From positions 1 to 36,150 of the forward strand of contig JBELMB010000040.1 in assembly GCA_042088665.1 (NCBI GenBank): a stretch of 36,150 nt of DNA. The letters run 5' to 3'. The first letter of the stretch is position 1; each line of letters starts with the position of its first letter. The notes under the pieces are model-generated. The model did not search any database. It was given only the letters and a program-made list of their open reading frames with translations, and was not told the origin of the DNA. The translations under genes and the position numbers were made by a program. Origin of the DNA: JBELMB01 sp042088665. Its GTDB lineage: Bacteria; Pseudomonadota; Alphaproteobacteria; Rhodobacterales; Rhodobacteraceae. Shown piece by piece: positions 31,769 to 36,150 of the stretch.

Positions 31769-33214
31769 TTACCCGGGATCGGTGCGATAGATCAAACGCT
31801 CGTCGCAGGGCGCGACCCGCAGGATGTTGGTTGTGCCCGACTGGTTGAACGGCACACCTGCGGTCACGACGATCTGGTCTTTCTCTTCGGCATAGCCACT
31901 GGCGCGCGCTGCACGGGCAGCATTGACCACGGCCTGCTTGAATCGCTCCAATTCGCCGGTCATCACGCAATAGGTGCCCCAATGCAGCGACAGCCGCCGC
32001 GCCGTGCCCCGCTGAGAGGTCATGGCGATGATCGGCACGCGCGGGCGTTCACGCGCCGTCAGTGCGGCGGTGGTGCCCGTCGAGGTAAAGCAGCAGATCG
32101 CCTTGATGTCCGTGGTTTCCGCGATCTCGCGCGCCGCAGCGACAATGCCATCCGCCACAGAGGCGCGCTGCGCCCTGCGCGAAGCCTCGATCACGGAACG
32201 GTAGGTGGGATCGCTCTCGACCGAGACGGCAACATTGTTCATCGTGCTAACCGCTTCGATGGGATACTGACCCGCGGCGGATTCGGCAGACAGCATGACC
32301 GCATCGGCGCCTTCGTAGATCGCCCCGGACACGTCAGAGACCTCGGCCCGCGTCGGCATCGGCGATTCGATCATCGATTCGAGCATCTGCGTTGCCACGA
32401 TCACCGGCTTCGCCACAGCCCGGCACTTGCGCACCAGCTGCTTCTGGATCGGCGGAACCGCATGCACGGGCAGCTCGACGCCCAGATCGCCACGCGCCAC
32501 CATCACCCCGTCCGAAGCTTCGAGGATCTCGTCGAACTTGTCGACGGCAGAGGGTTTCTCGATCTTCGACATGATCGCGGCGCGGCCTCGGGCCAGTTCG
32601 CGGGCCTCTTCGACATCGGCGGCACGCTGCACAAACGACAGCGCCAGCCAGTCCACGCCCAGCGCGCAGACGAATTCCAGATCCCGGCGGTCCTTGTCCG
32701 ACAACGCCGCCAGCGGCAGCACCACGTCGGGCACGTTCACCCCCTTGCGGTCAGAGATCATCCCCCCCGCCTCGACAACGCAATTGGCGTGATCTTCCGC
32801 GCAATCGGTCACCCGCAGGCGGATCTTGCCATCGTTGACCAGCAGGTGAGAGCCGGGCTCGAGCGCATCAAAGATTTCCTTGTGCGGAAGCTGGACACGC
32901 GTGGCGTCCCCGGGTGCCGAATCGAGGTCAAGGCGGAACGGCGCGCCCCACTCCAGCTCCACCGGGCCGTCGGCAAAGACGCCGACCCGCAGTTTCGGGC
33001 CCTGCAGGTCCGCAAGAATGGCGATGGGGCTGTCGAGATCCTTTTCGATCTGGCGAATGGTGCGGTGACGCGCCTCGATGTCTTCGTGGGTGCCGTGCGA
33101 CATGTTCAGGCGAAAGACATCGGCGCCCGCTTCATGCAGCGCGCGGATCATCTCGTATGTCGAAGAAGCGGGGCCAAGCGTGGCCACGATTTTGGTGCTG
33201 CGGTCGCGTTTCAT
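31769..33214 (-). CDS. pyk: Pyruvate kinase
   Basis: A 481-residue glycolytic enzyme, phosphoenolpyruvate + ADP to pyruvate + ATP, normal length. STKIVATLGPASSTYEMIRALHEAGADVFRLNMSHG is the standard start with the phosphate-binding Arg and Asn. ILADLQGPKLRVG, the catalytic Lys in IMSKIEKPSAV, Mg-binding VARGDLGVELP and IVATQMLESMIESPMPTRAEVSDV follow. The C-terminal allosteric domain is complete (ICCFTSTGTTAALTARERP...VVTAGVPFNQSGTTN). ATG 33214 fits the family N-terminus; a longer upstream reading is rejected. AGGA lies close upstream. First gene of the minus-strand run toward pheS. Confidence 0.97.
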   Translation of the reverse strand: MKRDRSTKIVATLGPASSTYEMIRALHEAGADVFRLNMSHGTHEDIEARHRTIRQIEKDLDSPIAILADLQGPKLRVGVFADGPVELEWGAPFRLDLDSAPGDATRVQLPHKEIFDALEPGSHLLVNDGKIRLRVTDCAEDHANCVVEAGGMISDRKGVNVPDVVLPLAALSDKDRRDLEFVCALGVDWLALSFVQRAADVEEARELARGRAAIMSKIEKPSAVDKFDEILEASDGVMVARGDLGVELPVHAVPPIQKQLVRKCRAVAKPVIVATQMLESMIESPMPTRAEVSDVSGAIYEGADAVMLSAESAAGQYPIEAVSTMNNVAVSVESDPTYRSVIEASRRAQRASVADGIVAAAREIAETTDIKAICCFTSTGTTAALTARERPRVPIIAMTSQRGTARRLSLHWGTYCVMTGELERFKQAVVNAARAARASGYAEEKDQIVVTAGVPFNQSGTTNILRVAPCDERLIYRTDPG

Positions 33215-33324
33215 CTGTCCTGCCCTCGGTTTGCGCGACCCCATCCGGGCACGCGCGGCAATATCCTGCGGCGACACGGTTCCTGCTCCGCGTCCGCACC
33301 ACAAGACGTCAATATCACGATTTG

Positions 33325-33345
33325 GGTGGTCTTGACGTGACCACC
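33325..33345. promoter_or_regulatory. Hairpin with GACGT repeats upstream of pyk
   Basis: GGTGGTC (33325-33331), loop TTGACGT, GACCACC (33339-33345): perfect 7-bp stem. The loop TTGACGT is itself complementary to ACGTCAA at 33306-33312. Located 110-130 nt upstream of pyk and about 130 nt before the divergent gene. It may be an operator for either. No clear -10 was found. Confidence 0.35.
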
Positions 33346-33392
33346 GCTCTCGTCCCATGCGCGACACCGTACCAGCGCCCTGAAGCCTGCCC

Positions 33393-33419
33393 CGTTATCG
33401 CTAACACCGGCGTTATCGC
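33393..33419. repeat. Direct repeat CGTTATCGC, twice, 18 bp apart
   Basis: CGTTATCGC at 33393-33401 and again at 33411-33419. The first copy also begins the inverted repeat GTTA-TCGC-TAAC. It lies 58 nt before the amidohydrolase start and could be a pair of regulator sites on the same DNA face (18 bp is a little under two turns). Confidence 0.35.
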
Positions 33420-33476
33420 GTATTTCCCTTTTCCACGCAACGCGCTTATGTGTAGCGGGCTGGAGGTGACGAAACC

Positions 33477-34214
33477 ATGACATTTGAGCCGTTCCTGGTG
33501 CAAGGCAAAGACCGGCAAGGCCGGTTCGTGATCACATGTGATCATGCGACGAACCTTGTGCCGCCGGACCTCGGCGGAAGCCTTGGCTTGCCCGAAGCGG
33601 ACATGGCGCGGCACATCGCGTATGACCCGGGCGCGGCAGGCGTCGCGCGGGCCTTGGGCGAGGCGCTGGATGCGCCCGTGGTCATGGCAAATTTCTCCCG
33701 ACTGGTGATCGACCCCAACCGCGGCGCAGACGATCCGACGCTCCTGATGCAGCTTTATGACGGCTCCGTGATCCCCGGGAACGCGCAGGCAGACGCGACC
33801 GAGAAAGCCCGCCGCCTGAGCGCCTATTACCACCCCTATCACACGGCGATTTCGGATCTGGTGGAGGCGCGCGCTGACCCCGTCCTGGTCGCCGTGCATT
33901 CGTTCACGCGGCAGTTGCGCGGGCGACCCTCGCGCCCTTGGCATGTGGGTATCCTGCACGCCAGGGACGCGCGCCTTTCTGATCCGCTGATCGCGGCCTT
34001 GGAGGCGGAGCCGGACCTGACCGTGGGCCGCAATGAACCCTACCCCGGGCATCTGCCGGGGGATGCCATGGACCGCCACGCGCTGCGTCACGGCCGGCCC
34101 AACACATTGATCGAATTGCGCCAGGACCTGATCGACACCCCCGAGGCACAGGCCCGCTGGGGCGCCCGCCTCGCGCCGATGCTGACAGCCGCACTGGCGG
34201 AAGTCGCGCCCTGA
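33477..34214 (+). CDS. N-formylglutamate amidohydrolase family protein
   Basis: A 245-residue putative metal-dependent amidohydrolase. The first motif FVITCDHATNLVPPDLG has Asp22-His23 as likely ligands. VIDPNRGADDPTLL, YYHPYHTAI and VAVHSFTRQLRGRPSRPWHVGIL are the other conserved blocks of the family. HutG of this family releases formate from N-formylglutamate in histidine breakdown, but no hut genes are near, so hutG is not assigned. GGAGG at 33462-33466 is 10 nt before ATG 33477. DUF1244 follows after 55 nt and may be co-transcribed, an arrangement I believe is common in this lineage. Confidence 0.9.
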   Translation: MTFEPFLVQGKDRQGRFVITCDHATNLVPPDLGGSLGLPEADMARHIAYDPGAAGVARALGEALDAPVVMANFSRLVIDPNRGADDPTLLMQLYDGSVIPGNAQADATEKARRLSAYYHPYHTAISDLVEARADPVLVAVHSFTRQLRGRPSRPWHVGILHARDARLSDPLIAALEAEPDLTVGRNEPYPGHLPGDAMDRHALRHGRPNTLIELRQDLIDTPEAQARWGARLAPMLTAALAEVAP

Positions 34215-34269
34215 GCAGCGCAACCTGTGAAACCGCTGAAGACACACCTTTGGAAAAGGATGCCCCCCG

Positions 34270-34584
34270 ATGGATGACCAGACCCGTATCGAGATCGAAG
34301 CCGCCGCCTTTCGCCGCCTGCGCCAGCACCTGATGGAGGAACGCAAGGACGTCCAGAACATCGACATGATGAACCTGGCCGGTTTCTGCCGGAATTGCCT
34401 CAGCCGCTGGTATCAGGAAGCGGCCAATGCACAGGGCATCGAGATGGACAAGGACGCCGCGCGGGAGGTCTATTACGGCATGCCCTATTCTGCTTGGAAG
34501 GCTGCGCATCAAACAGAGGCCAGCCCGGATCAGCAAGCCGCCTTTTCGCAAGCGTTCAAGGAAAATGTCACCGACAAGAGCTGA
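34270..34584 (+). CDS. DUF1244 domain protein
   Basis: A 104-residue small protein of the DUF1244 family, function unknown. The family pattern is clear: AAAFRRLRQHLMEERKDVQNIDMMNLAGFCRNCLSRWYQEAA followed by MDKDAAREVYYGMPYSAWKA. Two cysteines in FCRNCL (about residues 40-43, CxxC spacing) could bind a metal or be redox active, but there is no second pair. Predicted all-helical and cytoplasmic. AGGA lies 10 nt before ATG 34270. Follows the amidohydrolase in the same direction. Confidence 0.92.
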   Translation: MDDQTRIEIEAAAFRRLRQHLMEERKDVQNIDMMNLAGFCRNCLSRWYQEAANAQGIEMDKDAAREVYYGMPYSAWKAAHQTEASPDQQAAFSQAFKENVTDKS

Positions 34585-34612
34585 TGCGCCGCTGCTGTAG
34601 AGTTGCTGACCA

Positions 34613-34632
34613 GCGCGGGGTCAACCCCGCGC
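34613..34632 (+). repeat. REP-like hairpin repeat, copy 2
   Basis: GCGCGGGGT-CA-ACCCCGCGC, identical over all 20 bases to 21296-21315, followed by CAC. It lies 29 nt after the DUF1244 stop and may end that transcript. It forms an inverted pair with the copy at 34763-34786, 130 bp away, like the two ends of a BIME. Confidence 0.75.
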
Positions 34633-34762
34633 CACCTTCCGTTGCGCCCCACGACGCGCAGTTTGTCGCCCGACAAACCCCGGGGCCAGCGGAGACCGAA
34701 CGCGGCACCCTTGGCAGACCGCAGGGCGGGGACAAATCCGCCGCCATAACGTGCACCCGATG

Positions 34763-34786
34763 TAGCTCGGGGTTGACCCCGAGCTA
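34763..34786 (-). repeat. REP-like hairpin repeat, copy 3, overlapping the GST stop
   Basis: Arms TAGCTCGGGGT (34763-34773) and ACCCCGAGCTA (34776-34786), centre TG. On the minus strand it reads GCTCGGGGTCAACCCCGAGC, then TAC, so it is the same element with one changed pair. Its end is the TAG stop codon of the glutathione S-transferase, so it would form a hairpin at the very end of that mRNA. Confidence 0.75.
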
Positions 34787-35368
34787 GCGCAGCGCGGCCT
34801 TGAACGCGGGACGGCTGCGCATCTCTTCGAGGTAGGTCGCGAACTTGGGGCCAGCTTCCGGAAATCCGGCGCTTTTTGCCCAGCCACCGCAATGGGCAAG
34901 GATGATGTCCGGCACGGTCATGTCCTCACCTGCCAGATAGGGGCCCGACATCTCGGACAAGATCCCATCGAGGCTGCGGGCGTAGTCGGCATGGCAGGCG
35001 GCCACGATGTCCGACACCCGCTCTTCCTCCGGAAGGATGTGGCTGTGCCGCGATGCGGTCCACAACGGTCCCTCTATTTCGTCCAGCACCCGAAACGTCC
35101 AGGCGTCCTGCTGCGCGCGGGGCAATGTTCCGGCCTGCGCCGTGAACTGGCCATGCTTGTCAGCGAGGTAGGTGAGGATCGCCGTACTGTCACGGACGAC
35201 AGCCTCACCATCCAGCAGAACAGGGATCTTGCCCAGAGGGCTGACCTTGCGCACGTCTTCGGACCGCGGGCCAGCGGGCACATGGGTGTAGTCCACGCCC
35301 AGCTCCTCCAGCATCCAGCGTACCCGCAACGCCCGGCTGCGCACCGCGCCATACAGTGTATAGGCCAT
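34784..35368 (-). CDS. Glutathione S-transferase family protein
   Basis: A 194-residue protein. The N-terminal thioredoxin-like domain is YTLYGAVRSRALRVRWMLEELGVDYTHV, with cis-Pro in GKIPVLL and the glutathione gamma-Glu contact in VVRDSTAILTYLADKHG. The helical C-terminal domain ends FATYLEEMRSRPAFKAALR, with the N-capping Asp in DMTVPDIILAHC. The length is slightly short for a GST but complete. Start ATG 35368 with GGGAG upstream. Glutathione conjugation or peroxide reduction is possible; the substrate cannot be told. Its stop lies inside a REP-like hairpin. Confidence 0.92.
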   Translation of the reverse strand: MAYTLYGAVRSRALRVRWMLEELGVDYTHVPAGPRSEDVRKVSPLGKIPVLLDGEAVVRDSTAILTYLADKHGQFTAQAGTLPRAQQDAWTFRVLDEIEGPLWTASRHSHILPEEERVSDIVAACHADYARSLDGILSEMSGPYLAGEDMTVPDIILAHCGGWAKSAGFPEAGPKFATYLEEMRSRPAFKAALR

Positions 35369-35446
35369 CTCTCAACTCCCTTGCCCTGCCCCGTTCAGCA
35401 GTTGAAAACCAAGACGGTCCTCACAAGCCCGACCCTGCCCCGACCG

Positions 35447-36150
35447 TCAGCGGCGCGCAAGATAGGCCAGCCGCACAAAGGCACGTTCCACCAGCGCATA
35501 GGCCGGCGCCTTTTGACCGGCAGAGCGCAGCACGAGGTCGGTGTCCATCAACACGCCCAGCGCCATCTCCAACCGCGCCGGGGTCCAACCCTGCGCCTGC
35601 CGCACCATGCGGGTCTTGCGGGGGCCAAAGATCGGCGGGCGTATGCGTTCCACCGTCTGCCCCGGCCCGCCCGGCCCGGAGGCCAAGGCGAACAGCAGCC
35701 GAAAATGACGCGCGCCCTGGATCAGCAGGGTGACGGGTGTGACGCCCTGCCCCTGAAGGCGGCGCATCAAAGGGGCGATCTCGCGCCCCCGGCCTTCTGC
35801 GAGCACGTTCAGAACATCGTCGATCTCTGCCTCGATCGAGACAGGCGCGTTCAGCGTGACTTCTTCGGCCGTCAGCGGGCTCTCGTCGCCGTGCTTGTAC
35901 AGCGCGATCTTCTCCAGCGTCATGCGCAGATCACCGGGCGTCAACTCTCGCCCCAATCCCTCCAACGCGCCCATGGCATCACGGTCGACGCCGCGCAGAC
36001 CAGCGCGGGAAAGCTCTGCCTCGATCTCTGCCCGGCCCATGGGATCGTTGTAAAGCGCCGCCACCCGGGCCGTCTTGCTGCTCTCGAACAGTTTGCGCAG
36101 GGAGGAACGCGCCGTCAGCGCTCCGCCGCAGACGATGATATTGGCGTCCC
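35447..36150 (-). CDS. holA: DNA polymerase III subunit delta, 5' end beyond the window
   Basis: Partial: 234 C-terminal residues; the frame stays open to the window edge, so the start lies outside. Delta opens the sliding clamp as part of the clamp loader. Visible: ANIIVCGGALTARSSLRKLFESSKTARVAALYND, the conserved end of the first domain; LTPGDLRMTLEKIALY and the AEIDDVLNVLAEGRGREIAPLMRRLQGQGVTPVTLL middle part; and the helical C-terminal collar (FGPRKTRMVRQAQGWTPARLEMALGVLMDTDLVLRSAGQ). A GTG at 36064 could look like a start but similarity continues upstream of it. In many alphaproteobacteria holA follows lptE/leuS; these would be outside. No gene lies in the 78 nt before GST. Confidence 0.93.
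   Translation of the reverse strand, partial: DANIIVCGGALTARSSLRKLFESSKTARVAALYNDPMGRAEIEAELSRAGLRGVDRDAMGALEGLGRELTPGDLRMTLEKIALYKHGDESPLTAEEVTLNAPVSIEAEIDDVLNVLAEGRGREIAPLMRRLQGQGVTPVTLLIQGARHFRLLFALASGPGGPGQTVERIRPPIFGPRKTRMVRQAQGWTPARLEMALGVLMDTDLVLRSAGQKAPAYALVERAFVRLAYLARR

Noticed and set aside
36064..36064. GTG at 36064 as start of the last gene
   Set aside because: Clear HolA similarity continues upstream of it to the window edge.

Overview
The window is GC-rich, densely coding DNA that reads as the chromosome of an alphaproteobacterium, most likely a Rhodobacteraceae/Roseobacter-type organism. This assignment is inferred from gene families and gene order: xdhABC next to a BMP-type nucleoside/purine ABC transporter, a TIGR02300 (FYDLN) protein, a DUF1244 protein, and pyk, a small membrane protein, rpmI, rplT and pheS in a row. 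No phage, IS element, CRISPR array or plasmid function was seen.

Layout. (1) 140-3640: dnaE on the minus strand. (2) 3759-4586: a divergent ArsR-type repressor and an SRPBCC (AHSA1-like) protein, with two identical-architecture operator palindromes, one lying over the repressor start codon. (3) 5054-15315: a co-directional cluster of about 10 kb, xdhA-xdhB-xdhC, then ATPase, permease, permease, a six-TM voltage-gated-type K+ channel, and a BMP-family binding protein. It ends at a strong terminator (15339-15369). Most junctions overlap by 4 nt, or by 34 nt at xdhC/ATPase, so uptake of a purine or nucleoside and its oxidation by xanthine dehydrogenase look co-expressed. The channel gene is coupled on both sides. 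(4) 15370-19480: a chemoreceptor whose sensor region is a gapless tandem duplication of 122 residues, a secreted von Willebrand A protein, and an aldo/keto reductase. (5) 19519-21257: a nitroreductase and a CaiB/AMACR-type CoA enzyme in an overlapping pair. (6) 21380-27030: an Lhr-like helicase and PdeM phosphoesterase of the ligase-associated DNA-repair set, separated by a minus-strand histidine kinase/receiver pair, then a PaaI-like thioesterase. (7) 27079-29254: a triple Fe-S (CDGSH) protein, tRNA-Ala(GGC), the FYDLN protein and a YgjP-like metallopeptidase. (8) 29426-33214, minus strand: pheS, rplT, rpmI, a small membrane protein and pyk, with a long structured leader before rpmI. (9) 33477-36150: N-formylglutamate amidohydrolase-like protein, DUF1244, a glutathione S-transferase, and the 3' part of holA, cut by the window end.

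The most interesting signals are the K+ channel inside the purine uptake/oxidation operon, the duplicated chemoreceptor sensor domain, a potential pseudoknot in the rpmI-rplT leader, the paired operators over a probably leaderless arsR-type gene, and three copies of a REP-like hairpin with core GGGGTCAACCCC.
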